The notes under the pieces are model-generated. The model searched no databases. It had not been told where the DNA came from and saw nothing but the letters and a program-made list of their open reading frames with translations. The translations under genes and the position numbers were made by a program. 64,000 nucleotides of DNA from Actinoplanes derwentensis (GTDB lineage: Bacteria; Actinomycetota; Actinomycetes; Mycobacteriales; Micromonosporaceae). Of the stretch, positions 33,873 through 42,724 are shown piece after piece; position 1 is the first letter of the stretch, and every line of letters starts with the position of its first letter. The stretch is from the NCBI RefSeq assembly GCF_900104725.1, contig NZ_LT629758.1, positions 62,001-126,000 on the forward strand, given 5' to 3'.

Positions 33873-35372
33873 ATGGCGCCACCGTTGTCCACCCGGCTGC
33901 TGCGTGACCCCGGACTGATCGCGCTGACCGTGGTGGCCGTGCTGGTGGTCGGCGCGTGTCTGCTGGACGTGGGCACCTCGTACGGTCAACTGGTCGCCTG
34001 CGCGATCATCACGCCGATCCTGGACGTGTTCCAGTTCCACCTCGCCCGCCGGGTCTGCGCGCTGCCCGGTCTGCCGCGGTACGCCCACCGGTTCTGGCGG
34101 GCGATCTCGGTTGCCGGGCTGTTCTACCTCAGCGGCGACCTGGTGCAGCTGGCGACGATCCTGAACGATCCGGGCCTCGAGGAGAACATCGCCCATCCGG
34201 TGCAGTCGCTGACCCTGATGGCCGGGATGATCACGATCTGTGTGGCCGCGATGCGCCCCGGCGACCCGGCTGGCCGGTCTCGCCGGGACCGGCTCCGGAT
34301 GACGCTGGACACCATGATCGTCAGCAGTGCGTCGGCCGTGGTGGCCTGGGCGTTGATGAGCCGGCCGGACACCGGGAGCCAGGGTGCCGGCGACCACCTG
34401 CTGGCCCTGTTCGGCTGCGGTGTGATCCTGTGCGCGGCGTACGCGGCGCTGCGGGCGGCCCTGACCGGGGTCGCCCCGGCCAGTCTTGCCGCCGCCGCCC
34501 CGCTCGCGGTCTCGACGGTGTTCCTGGCCGCGTCGAACATTCTGCTGCCCACCGGCGCCGTGACGGACGTCGGCACCCAGATGGCGCTGCTGCTCGTCCC
34601 GTCCTTCATCGTGCTCGCCGCACCCCGGATCCAGGTGCTTCAAGGGCGGGCCGGTCTGGAGGGGCAGTGGCTTAGCCTGCGGACCCGGCAGTACGGCAAC
34701 CTGCCCTACGCCGGGACCGTGGTCTGCGCGGCCACGCTGGTGATCGTGCTGGCCACCAGCGGCCTGGGTGTCTCCGCGTGGGGCGCCCTGGCCGGGCTGC
34801 TGGCCAACGTCGGCATGGTGATCGCCCGGCAGGTGCTGACGCTGGCCGAGAACAACAGCCTGATCGAGGAGGTCCAGGACCGGGAGCGGCGGCTCACCGC
34901 CCTGCTGGAGCAGTTGCGGTTCCAGGCCGGCCATGACGAACTGACCGGGCTGGCGAACCGCCGCCAGTTCACCGCGGCGATGGCGGAGCGGTCCGGCGAC
35001 GCCACGGTACTGCTGATCGACCTCAACCGTTTCAAACAGATCAATGACACGTACGGGCATGCCGCCGGGGACGCCATGCTGAGACACGTGACCGGTCTCC
35101 TGCTGGAGTGCGCCGGCCCGGGCGACCTGCCGGCTCGTCTGGGTGGCGACGAGTTCGCCGTCCTGGCCGCCGGTGACGCGGCCGCGGGCGAGCAGATCGC
35201 GGCCCGGCTGCGGACGGCCTTGAACCGTCCGGCCCGGATCGCCGGCCGGCCGATCCGCCCGGGCGCGAGCATCGGCGTGGCCAGCGGGCCGGCCGACGAC
35301 CCGGACCAGCTGCTGCACACCGCCGACCTGCGGATGTACGAGGAGAAACAGCGAAGCCGGGCCGTCGTGTGA
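33873..35372 (+). CDS. Membrane diguanylate cyclase (GGDEF)
   Basis: 499 residues. About eight to nine predicted membrane helices fill the first 315 residues (for example LIALTVVAVLVVGACLL). A short coiled linker (LTLAENNSLIEEVQDRERRL) leads into a GGDEF domain starting DELTGLANRRQF. The active-site motif is an intact GGDEF at residues 424-428, with a full FKQINDTYGHAAGDAML substrate site. It should make cyclic di-GMP in response to a signal sensed in the membrane domain. The stop overlaps the GGDEF-EAL gene, so synthesis and breakdown enzymes are made together. Confidence 0.9.
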   Translation: MAPPLSTRLLRDPGLIALTVVAVLVVGACLLDVGTSYGQLVACAIITPILDVFQFHLARRVCALPGLPRYAHRFWRAISVAGLFYLSGDLVQLATILNDPGLEENIAHPVQSLTLMAGMITICVAAMRPGDPAGRSRRDRLRMTLDTMIVSSASAVVAWALMSRPDTGSQGAGDHLLALFGCGVILCAAYAALRAALTGVAPASLAAAAPLAVSTVFLAASNILLPTGAVTDVGTQMALLLVPSFIVLAAPRIQVLQGRAGLEGQWLSLRTRQYGNLPYAGTVVCAATLVIVLATSGLGVSAWGALAGLLANVGMVIARQVLTLAENNSLIEEVQDRERRLTALLEQLRFQAGHDELTGLANRRQFTAAMAERSGDATVLLIDLNRFKQINDTYGHAAGDAMLRHVTGLLLECAGPGDLPARLGGDEFAVLAAGDAAAGEQIAARLRTALNRPARIAGRPIRPGASIGVASGPADDPDQLLHTADLRMYEEKQRSRAVV

Positions 35373-37654
35373 TGCGGGGCTGGACCGCCGCGGCCGGAGC
35401 CGTCTGTCTGCTGGGCACCCTCTGGTACCTGAGCTGGATGGTCGCGTCCCCCGGCACCGTGGCGGTCGGCTACCTGTTCATGCCGGTCACCATGACGATC
35501 GGCGCGCTGTCGGTGCGCCGTCTGCGCCGGAGCATCCCGATGGAACCGCCGGGCCGCCGGTTCTGGCTGCTGCTGGAGATCTGCTGCCTGCTGTTCGCGG
35601 CCGGGTTCGCCCTGCTGGCCGTGGCCGCTTTCCGGGCCGCCCCGGAGCTGGCCGCGATGCCGCCGGCCGGTGCCGCGCTGATCGGCTCCGGGGTGCTGGT
35701 CGCGATGTGGGGCGTGGGCCAGGTGCCGCTCGGCGTGACGACCTGGGCGGAACGCGGCCGGCAGTGGCTGGACCGGACCATCGCCTTCCTCGGCTGCGCC
35801 ACCGTGCTGTGGCATCTCGGTATCGCCCCGATGGTGTGGGCGGCCGAACCGTGGAGTGTCCCGGCGCTGTCGGTGCTGCTGCTGGCGTGCCTGTTCGCCG
35901 CCGGGTCGATCACCAAGGTGGCCTACATCGCCGGTGGGCCGGTGGACCGAACCGCGATGCGCCTGGTCGCCTCGACCGGCCTGGTCGCCGCCGTGGTGTC
36001 GCTGCTCGCCGTCCTCGGCGGCTACCAGGGAATCCTGCCCGGCCAGGCGGTGTGCATGCCGGTCTGCGGCCTGCTGATCACGCTCGCCGCCGGCCGTCAG
36101 CGGGCCACCGCGGCCCACTCCGGCCCGGCCGGCACCGGCAACGTCTGGCTGCCCTATCTGGCGGTGCTCGCGGTCGACGTGCCGGTCGTGGACGTGCTGA
36201 TCCGCCCTCGGTTCTGGACGCCGGGCGTCTGGGAGGGCCGTCTGGTGGTCTCCTCGGCGGTGGTGGTGACCGCCCTGGTGGCGTTGCGGCAGTACGTGGT
36301 CTGGCGTGACAACATGGCCCTGCTGCGGGAGAAACGGGAGTCCGAGGCGCGGCTGCGGCACGAGACCACCCACGATCCGCTGACCGGGCTGGCCAACCGG
36401 GCGCTGTTCCGGCAGGCCCTGGACACCGCCCTGGAGACCGGCCCGGCCACCGTGCTGCTGGCCGACCTGGACGAGTTCAAGACGGTCAACGACTCGCTCG
36501 GCCACGACGCCGGTGACGGGCTGCTCGCCGCGTTCGCCGTGGTGCTGCGGGACGCGGCCGGGCCGGGCGCCGCGGTGGCCCGGCTGGCCGGCGACGAGTT
36601 CGCGGTGCTGCTGCCCGGCGACGTCACCGGAGAACAGGCCGCCGAGCGGGTGGCCGCGGTGACCGTGCGGCCGATCAGCGAGCAGCGGCTGCTGGTCCGG
36701 TTCAGCGCCGGCCTGGACACCGCGCCGCGGGGTACCCCGGCGAGTCAGGTGCTGCGTCGCGCCGACGCCGCCCTCTACATGGCGAAGGAACGCGGCGGTG
36801 CCAACTGGGTGCGGTACGCCGACGGCATGGAACGACCCGCCTCCGCACACGCCCGCCTCGGCGGCGACCTGCGCCGGGCCTTGGACGACGGCGAGTTCAC
36901 CCTGCTCTACCAGCCGCTGGTGGCGCTGGACGGCGGCCGGATAGTCGGGGTGGAGGCACTGGTCCGCTGGGAGCACCCGGAACGCGGCACGGTGTCACCG
37001 GCCGACTTCATCCCGGCGGCCGAGCGGACCGGGCTGATCGTGCCGCTGGGCCGGTGGGTGCTGCGCGAGACCTGCCGGCAGGCGGCCGCGTGGATCGCCG
37101 AGTTCGGCCCGGACGTCCTGGAGAAGGCGTCCCCGAACGTGTCGGTGCGGCAGTTGCACGACCCCGACTTCGTCGCCGACGTGGCGGCCGCCCTCGCCGA
37201 TTCGGGACTGCCCGCCGCCCGTCTCGTCCTGGAACTCACCGAGTCGGCCGTGCTCCGCGGACATCACGTGTCCCAGGTGCTGCAGGAGATCCACGCGATG
37301 GGCGTACGCCTGGCCCTGGACGACTTCGGCACCGGCGAGTCGTCATTGAGCCTGTTGCGCGCCTTCCCCGCGGCGATAGTCAAGCTGGACAAGTCGTTCG
37401 TCGACCACATCGAACTCGACGAGCCCGGCACCCCGGCGGCCGACGCCCGGCAGGCGGTGGCCCGCGCGGTGGTGCAGCTGGCGGGGGCCCTCGGCCTGGA
37501 GACGGTGGCCGAGGGCATCGAGAACCAGGAGCAGGCCGACCGGCTGCTCCAGCTGGGCTACACCGTCGGCCAGGGCTATCACCTGTTCCGCCCGATGCCG
37601 TCGGAGAAGCTCACCGAGATCCTCGCGGCCCGCCGGGTGACGGCGGCCGCCTGA
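35372..37654 (+). CDS. Membrane GGDEF-EAL bifunctional c-di-GMP protein
   Basis: 760 residues. Roughly eight membrane helices run to about residue 310. A GGDEF domain starts DPLTGLANRALFRQ, with the signature changed to AGDEF (first Gly to Ala, about residue 406). An EAL domain follows, with E528-A529-L530 in VGVEALVRWEHPERG, plus LVLELTESAVL, ALDDFGTGESSL, KLDKSFVDHI and ETVAEGIENQEQ. The EAL catalytic residues look complete, so phosphodiesterase activity is likely; the cyclase may be weak. ATG 35372 overlaps the previous stop by one base; a GTG at 35369 is possible. Confidence 0.9.
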   Translation: MRGWTAAAGAVCLLGTLWYLSWMVASPGTVAVGYLFMPVTMTIGALSVRRLRRSIPMEPPGRRFWLLLEICCLLFAAGFALLAVAAFRAAPELAAMPPAGAALIGSGVLVAMWGVGQVPLGVTTWAERGRQWLDRTIAFLGCATVLWHLGIAPMVWAAEPWSVPALSVLLLACLFAAGSITKVAYIAGGPVDRTAMRLVASTGLVAAVVSLLAVLGGYQGILPGQAVCMPVCGLLITLAAGRQRATAAHSGPAGTGNVWLPYLAVLAVDVPVVDVLIRPRFWTPGVWEGRLVVSSAVVVTALVALRQYVVWRDNMALLREKRESEARLRHETTHDPLTGLANRALFRQALDTALETGPATVLLADLDEFKTVNDSLGHDAGDGLLAAFAVVLRDAAGPGAAVARLAGDEFAVLLPGDVTGEQAAERVAAVTVRPISEQRLLVRFSAGLDTAPRGTPASQVLRRADAALYMAKERGGANWVRYADGMERPASAHARLGGDLRRALDDGEFTLLYQPLVALDGGRIVGVEALVRWEHPERGTVSPADFIPAAERTGLIVPLGRWVLRETCRQAAAWIAEFGPDVLEKASPNVSVRQLHDPDFVADVAAALADSGLPAARLVLELTESAVLRGHHVSQVLQEIHAMGVRLALDDFGTGESSLSLLRAFPAAIVKLDKSFVDHIELDEPGTPAADARQAVARAVVQLAGALGLETVAEGIENQEQADRLLQLGYTVGQGYHLFRPMPSEKLTEILAARRVTAAA

Positions 37655-37730
37655 GAGGCCCGGGTGACGGCGGCCGCCTGAGTGGCCTCCGGGTGACGGT
37701 GAGCGCCGTAGGGGCCGATATCGTACGGAG

Positions 37731-38210
37731 ATGGACGCCGCTGACTCGCTGGCCGAATGGCTGGGCCGGCTCACGTTCGAGGGCCTGTCCGAGGGCGACG
37801 CCACCGCCCGGATCGTCGGCGAGATCGCCAAGTGGGCCGACTGGCAGGGCTGGCGGGTCTACCGGCGCGCGCCGAGTGTCTTCCCGCTGCCGCCGCCGTT
37901 GCGCGGCCATTCGGTGCTGGACGTCGCGTGCGCCCGGCCCGGCGATCAGCCGATCGCGATCGAGGTGGACCGCACCGACCGGCAGCGGACCGTCGACAAG
38001 CTGCTCGCCGAGGCCGCCGCCGGCCGGGTGGCGATCTGGGTGCGCTGGGGTGCCGGCCCGTTCCCGCCGCCACCGCTGCCGGTGCACCTGGTGAGCGTCG
38101 AGGCCATCCGCCGGTCCGGCCGGTGGCACACCGTGACGGCGGCCCGGCCCGCCCCGCAGCACTCCGCCGTCGACCCGATGGGTGTGGAGGCGCCGTTGTG
38201 GGAGGCGTGA
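37731..38210 (+). CDS. Hypothetical protein, possible restriction-endonuclease-like fold
   Basis: 159 residues, soluble. A helical N-terminus (SLAEWLGRLTFEGLSEGDAT) is followed by a region with IAIEVDRTDRQRTVDKLLAEAAAGRVAIWVRWG, which looks like the core strands and helix of a PD-(D/E)xK-type fold. I cannot confirm the catalytic set. ATG at 37731 is within an operon-like distance (76 bases) of the GGDEF-EAL gene. The gap carries a duplicated 22-base segment (near 37635 and 37664). Not assigned to a family. Confidence 0.5.
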   Translation: MDAADSLAEWLGRLTFEGLSEGDATARIVGEIAKWADWQGWRVYRRAPSVFPLPPPLRGHSVLDVACARPGDQPIAIEVDRTDRQRTVDKLLAEAAAGRVAIWVRWGAGPFPPPPLPVHLVSVEAIRRSGRWHTVTAARPAPQHSAVDPMGVEAPLWEA

Positions 38211-38306
38211 ACCAGCCGGACGGTTGAACCGCTGATGGCATTGATCACGAATTCCACCCCTTCGAATCATTTGCCGGAGGGTATTCGATAGGTCACGCTT
38301 GGTGGC

Positions 38307-39083
38307 GTGACACAGCATCCGCGGAGAAACCCGGCGTCCTGGTGGGCGCAGTTCCCAGTGGCCTCCGAGCGGTTCGACGCCGCCTACCTGACGGAGGGGC
38401 TGGGTGAGCTGATCACCCCGAAGATCGCCTCGCCGCTGCTGCGGCGAGAGGCGGAACTGGCCGTCTACGCGGTGGTGCGGCACCTGAACCGGCCGCAGTC
38501 GGAGGAGTTCGCCGATCGCGCGGCGAAGAGTGCCGAGCGGCTGGTCGCCACGGTGGCCCGGCTCGAGGAGCGCTCCGGCGACGGGTTCTCACTGGTCGAG
38601 GCACACGCGGTCGCGCTGCTGCTACAGGGCCGGCTCGGGGAGGCCGCGCATGCCGCCGAGGAGTTCCTGAAGACGCAGCAGATCCTGCGGCTGTTCGTCG
38701 GCGCGCTGCGGATGGAGCGTTTCGACGTGAACCTGACGGTGCGGATGCTGGCGGCCGGGCATCAGCCGGCCGCGGCGATGCAGTCCGGCCTGGTCGTCGG
38801 GAAGTACAGCTGGTGGCCCAGCTGGCTGGTCAACATCGTCACCGAGCGGGCGATGGCCGGTCATCTGGACGAGGAGATGGTCAGTGCCCTGGACCGGTGC
38901 GCCTACGCGGAGCTGACCCCGGCCCAGTCCCGGATCGCCCGTCGGCTGCTCGCCGGGGAGGACGCCCTGGTCGACGCCTCCGCGATCCGCCTGGAGGGCC
39001 TGGGCGAGCCGGAGGCGGCGAAGAAGTTGCGCCAGGGCGACCTGACCGCGGTCGCCCTGGCCGCCCGCCTCATCCCGGTCTGA
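38307..39083 (+). CDS. Hypothetical soluble helical protein
   Basis: 258 residues, no signal or membrane helix. Mostly Ala/Leu/Arg-rich helices, for example LLRREAELAVYAVVRHLNRPQSEEFADRAAKSAERL and EAHAVALLLQGRLGEAAHAAEEFL. Reads like a TPR/helical-repeat protein. GTG 38307 has only a weak upstream site. An inverted repeat TCGAAT/ATTCGA (38262-38288) lies just before it. Ends at a very strong bidirectional hairpin. No family recognised. Confidence 0.5.
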   Translation: MTQHPRRNPASWWAQFPVASERFDAAYLTEGLGELITPKIASPLLRREAELAVYAVVRHLNRPQSEEFADRAAKSAERLVATVARLEERSGDGFSLVEAHAVALLLQGRLGEAAHAAEEFLKTQQILRLFVGALRMERFDVNLTVRMLAAGHQPAAAMQSGLVVGKYSWWPSWLVNIVTERAMAGHLDEEMVSALDRCAYAELTPAQSRIARRLLAGEDALVDASAIRLEGLGEPEAAKKLRQGDLTAVALAARLIPV

Positions 39084-39088
39084 CAGAC

Positions 39089-39131
39089 GTGTGGTGAGTT
39101 CGGGTGCGAATCGCACCCGAACTCACCACAC
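39089..39131. terminator. Very strong bidirectional terminator
   Basis: 39089-39109 (starts GTGTGGTGAGTTC) and 39111-39131 (ends GAACTCACCACAC) are perfect inverted copies of about 19-21 bp with almost no loop, between two convergent genes. Confidence 0.85.
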
Positions 39132-39136
39132 GGAAA

Positions 39137-40285
39137 CTAGGCGCCGCCTTCGGTGAGGGTGACGGGGGCCGGCTGGAACGCCGACCCGGTGACGTCGACG
39201 CCGGCCGCCTTGGCCGCCTCGATCGCCTGGTTGATGTAGTCGTTGGTGTAGGCCAGCCCTTCCGGGGCCTTGGTCAGGACGGTGTCGCCGGTCTGGTTCT
39301 TGGTGGTCATCGAGAGGTCCACGGTCTGCTTCCAGGCCGTTTCGTCGATGGCTCCGATTCCGGCGCCGGTGGCCGGCCAGATCAGCTTGTTGGTCTCGTT
39401 CATCTGCCACAGCTGGTGGCTCTTGCCGAGCTTGGATCCGGTGGCGACGACCAGGTCACGGCACTTCTCCGCGTTGTCGCGGCAGAACGCCCAGCCCTTG
39501 ATCGTGGCGGTCAGGAACTTCACCGTCTGCGCCTGGTAGTTCGGGTCGCTGAGTTTCTCGGTGTTGGCCCAGACCGCGTCCTGCAGCATCGAGGAGCCTT
39601 CGGTCTTCCAGTCGATGACCGAGAAGTCGTCGGCGGTGTACAGCTTCCCGGTGGCCGGGTTCTTGGCTTCCAGGAGCTGGGCGTACTCGTTGTAGCTCAT
39701 CGCCTGGGCGGCGTCGATCTCCTTCTTCAGCAGCGCCTGCATGTCGAACTGCTGCTGGACCAGGGTGACGTCCTTGCTGGGGTCGAGCCCGGCCTTGGTC
39801 ATCCCGGCGAACAGTTCGAACTCGTTGCCGAAGCCCCAGTTGCCGACCTTCTTGCCCTTGAGGTCGGCGGCCTTGGTGATGCCGCTGTCCTTCCAGGCCA
39901 CCTGGTAGGTGCCGGACCGGGCGAAGATCTGCCCGACGTCGGTGATCCCGGCGCCCTGTTCGCGGGAGGCGAGCGCCTTCGGCACCCACGCCACCGCGTA
40001 GTCGGCCTTACCGGTGGCGAGCACCGTCTGCGGGACGATGTCGACACCACCTTCGAGCAGCTCGACGTCGAGCCCCTGCTCCTTGTAGAAGCCCTGGTCC
40101 ACGGCGGCGATGTAACCGGCGAACTGGGCCTGGAAGAACCACTGCAGCTGGAGCTTGATCGGGGTGAGGGCGCCGCTGGCGCCGGGGGCCGGAGTGGTGG
40201 CGGTATCGGCGGTGCCGCAGGCGCTCAAGGCGAGCACCGAAGCGAGAAGGGCTGTGCTGAATCTAGAACCGTGGGAGAGCTTCAA
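39137..40285 (-). CDS. NMT1/ThiY-type ABC substrate-binding lipoprotein (probable pyrimidine/hydantoin uptake)
   Basis: 382 residues. Signal peptide and lipobox LSAC (Cys about residue 23). NMT1-type fold: LQLQWFFQAQFAGYIAAVDQGFYKEQGLDVELLEGG, GKADYAVAWVPKALASRE and KKVGNWGFGNEFELF. This family binds pyrimidine-like or taurine/nitrate-type ligands. As the last gene of an operon with dihydropyrimidinase, a pyrimidine or hydantoin ligand is inferred. The TTG at 40285 has AAGGGG upstream. It is 12 bases after a permease gene. Confidence 0.87.
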   Translation of the reverse strand: MKLSHGSRFSTALLASVLALSACGTADTATTPAPGASGALTPIKLQLQWFFQAQFAGYIAAVDQGFYKEQGLDVELLEGGVDIVPQTVLATGKADYAVAWVPKALASREQGAGITDVGQIFARSGTYQVAWKDSGITKAADLKGKKVGNWGFGNEFELFAGMTKAGLDPSKDVTLVQQQFDMQALLKKEIDAAQAMSYNEYAQLLEAKNPATGKLYTADDFSVIDWKTEGSSMLQDAVWANTEKLSDPNYQAQTVKFLTATIKGWAFCRDNAEKCRDLVVATGSKLGKSHQLWQMNETNKLIWPATGAGIGAIDETAWKQTVDLSMTTKNQTGDTVLTKAPEGLAYTNDYINQAIEAAKAAGVDVTGSAFQPAPVTLTEGGA

Positions 40286-40297
40286 GACGCGAACCCC

Positions 40298-41053
40298 TTA
40301 ACTGATCAACCGTTGTTTCCAAGGCATGGCCACACGTTCGAGCAGGAGCGTGACCAGGTAGAAGGTGAGTCCGAGGAGGCAGGCGCCGGCCACGAAGGCC
40401 CATGCACGGGGGTAGGCGGTGAACGCCGCGGCGGAGGTGATCCGCGCGCCGAGCCCGTCCTGCAGCCCGCCGAAGTACTCGGCGACGACCGCTGCGATGA
40501 CGGCCAGCGACGACGCCTGTCGCAGACCGGTGAACAGATGGGGGAGCGCGCCGGGCAGCCGGACCTTGCGGGCGAACGTCCACCCGCCGGCCGCATACGT
40601 GCGCATCAGCTCCTGATGGACCGGATCGACCTCGCGCAGCCCGCGCAGCAGGTTGAGGAAGACCGGGAAGAACACCACGATGCCGGTGACCACCCGGCGC
40701 GGGAGGCTGCTGGTCGACTCGAACATGTTGTTGAGGATCGGGGCGAGCGCGATGATCGGCAGCGCGTTGACCACCGCCGCGAACGGGATCGACACCTCAC
40801 CGAGCAGCGCCGACCGGCTCGCGGCGAGCGCGGCCAGCACCGCCAGCAGCGTCCCACCGATCAGCCCGACCAGCGCGTTCGTGCCGCTGGCCAGGGCGGC
40901 CTCCCAGATGTTGACGCGCTGTTCGACGATCTGCGCCCAGATGGCCGAGGGAGCGGGCAGGATGAAGGGCGCGACCCGGCCCAGAGTCACGAAGAGCTCC
41001 CACAACCCCAGAGCGACCACCCCGAAGACCACCGGCGGCAGTACGCGTCTCAT
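40298..41053 (-). CDS. ABC transporter permease (SsuC/ThiX type)
   Basis: 251 residues with six predicted helices and the family loop KVRLPGALPHLFTGLRQASSLAVIAAVVAEYFGG, which contacts the ATPase. ATG 41053 follows GGAGGTGG; the longer frame to 41086 runs through this site. It is one of two permeases of the operon, so the importer is probably a heterodimer. 73 bases separate it from the ATPase gene. Confidence 0.9.
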   Translation of the reverse strand: MRRVLPPVVFGVVALGLWELFVTLGRVAPFILPAPSAIWAQIVEQRVNIWEAALASGTNALVGLIGGTLLAVLAALAASRSALLGEVSIPFAAVVNALPIIALAPILNNMFESTSSLPRRVVTGIVVFFPVFLNLLRGLREVDPVHQELMRTYAAGGWTFARKVRLPGALPHLFTGLRQASSLAVIAAVVAEYFGGLQDGLGARITSAAAFTAYPRAWAFVAGACLLGLTFYLVTLLLERVAMPWKQRLIS

Positions 41054-41126
41054 GCCGCCACCTCCGCTTCGCTCCGGCGTCGCCATGAGGTCAGAACTGT
41101 GCCTGATGATTCGCTCGCAAGCTCGC

Positions 41127-41885
41127 TCATGAGCGCAGCGCCTGACGTACCTCAGTGATCTTTTCGAAGTAGACCGGAGCCTGCCGTCCCACCTCGTCCC
41201 GGGAGGGGAGTTTCACCTCGATCGACGCGGTGATCCGGCCGGGCCGGGCCGACATGACGACCACCCGGTCGGACAGGAACACCGCCTCGGAGATCGAGTG
41301 GGTGACGAAGACGGTGCTGGTGCCGGTCGTGGCGCAGATGCCGAGCAGTTCCGACTGCAGGCGTTCGCGGGTCATCTCGTCGAGGGCACCGAACGGTTCG
41401 TCCATCAGCAGCAGCGGCGGCTGGACCGCGAGAGCGCGGGCGATCGCGACCCGCTGCTGCATGCCGCCGGAGAGCTGACCGGGGTAGTGCCCGGCGAAGT
41501 CGGCCAGCCCGACCAACTCCAGCATCTGTTCCGCCTTGGCCTTGCGCTCGCTCTTGGGCACGCCACGCAGTTCCAGGGGCAGTTCGACGTTGCGGCGCAC
41601 GGTTCGCCACTCGAAGAGACCGGCCTGCTGGAAGGCGATGCCGTACTCCTGCTCGCGGCGGGCCTGCGCGGCCGGTTTCCCGGCGACGGTGATCGTGCCG
41701 GTGGTCGGCTCGATCAGGTCGGCGATCAGCCGCAGCAGCGTGCTCTTGCCACAACCCGACGGACCGATCAGCGACACGAACTCGCCGTCACCGACGGTCA
41801 GATCCACGTCGGAGAGGGCGAGCACCTCATCCGTACGACCCTGATTGAAGATCTTGGTCAGTTGGTCGACGACCACCGCGGTCAA
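41127..41885 (-). CDS. ABC transporter ATP-binding protein (SsuB/TauB type)
   Basis: 252 residues: Walker A GPSGCGKST, signature LSGGMQQRV, Walker B LLLMDEPFGALD, switch His in VFVTHSISEAV. The start is TTG 41885, overlapping the permease stop (TTGA) and preceded by GGAGG; a GTG nearby is possible. It powers the two permeases around it. SsuB/TauB/ThiZ relatives serve NMT1-type binding proteins, matching the neighbouring lipoprotein. Confidence 0.92.
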   Translation of the reverse strand: MTAVVVDQLTKIFNQGRTDEVLALSDVDLTVGDGEFVSLIGPSGCGKSTLLRLIADLIEPTTGTITVAGKPAAQARREQEYGIAFQQAGLFEWRTVRRNVELPLELRGVPKSERKAKAEQMLELVGLADFAGHYPGQLSGGMQQRVAIARALAVQPPLLLMDEPFGALDEMTRERLQSELLGICATTGTSTVFVTHSISEAVFLSDRVVVMSARPGRITASIEVKLPSRDEVGRQAPVYFEKITEVRQALRS

Positions 41886-42724
41886 AGCGTCACCACCTCC
41901 ACATGGCGCCGGTGCCGCATCAGCGGCAGTTCGAGAAGGGAGACGAAACCGGCGACCAGCAGGCCGAGCAGGGCCGCGCCGATCATCGCCGTGTAGACCT
42001 TGGCGGGATCCGAGGTGGCCTCCCGCGAGTATTCGATGATCAGCCGGCCGATGCCGCCGCGCGTACCGGTCGAGATCTCCCCGACCACCGCGCCGACCAC
42101 GGCCGCCGCGCCGGCCAGGCGCAACGCCGGGAACAGGTAGGGCAGCGCCGCCGGGAAACGCAGTTTCACCAGCGTGCGCCACCAGCCGGCCGCGTAACTG
42201 CGCATCAGTTCCACACCGCTGTCGGCCGGCGACTGGAGCCCGCGCAGCATGCCCACCGCGACCGGGAAGAACGCCAGGTAGGCGGCGATCACCGCCACGG
42301 TCGCCCACGGCGGCATCAGCGTGCCGCCCCACCCGGCGATCAACGGGGCGAGAGCGACGAGCGGCACGGTCTGGGACAGGATGACGTACGGCAGCAGGCC
42401 CCGCTCGACGATCCGGAAACGTTGCATGGCCGCTGCCAGGAGCAGCCCGATCACCGCCCCCACCAGGAACCCGGCCGCGGTGATCCCGAGCGTGAACACG
42501 CACGCGTCGAGGACCACCCGCCACACCGGCCGGCCGCCGGTCATCTCCGGATCGGCCAGCCGTTGCACGATCGTCCACAGGTGGGGCATGGAGAGGTCGT
42601 CGGCGCGCGGGAGCACCCGCACGCCGAACAGCACCGTCCCCTCGGGATCGCCGGCCGCCTTGTAGCCTTCCCAGACGAGCGCGGCCGCGATCAGACCGGC
42701 GAGCACCGAGAGGACGCGCCTCAC
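41882..42724 (-). CDS. ABC transporter permease (second subunit)
   Basis: 280 residues. N-terminal helix VLAGLIAAALVWEGYK, then an extracellular loop with MPHLWTIVQRLADPEMTGG, then helices and the loop KLRFPAALPYLFPALRLAGAAAVVGAVVGEIS. GTG 42724 overlaps the stop of the LLM oxidoreductase gene by 4 bases. It pairs with the permease at 40298-41053. Confidence 0.9.
   Translation of the reverse strand: MRRVLSVLAGLIAAALVWEGYKAAGDPEGTVLFGVRVLPRADDLSMPHLWTIVQRLADPEMTGGRPVWRVVLDACVFTLGITAAGFLVGAVIGLLLAAAMQRFRIVERGLLPYVILSQTVPLVALAPLIAGWGGTLMPPWATVAVIAAYLAFFPVAVGMLRGLQSPADSGVELMRSYAAGWWRTLVKLRFPAALPYLFPALRLAGAAAVVGAVVGEISTGTRGGIGRLIIEYSREATSDPAKVYTAMIGAALLGLLVAGFVSLLELPLMRHRRHVEVVTL

Noticed and set aside
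34706..36976. 756-residue minus-strand ORF over the GGDEF genes
   Set aside because: Shadow frame in GC-rich DNA. The plus strand carries two clear c-di-GMP enzymes with all motifs, and this ORF has no recognisable domain.
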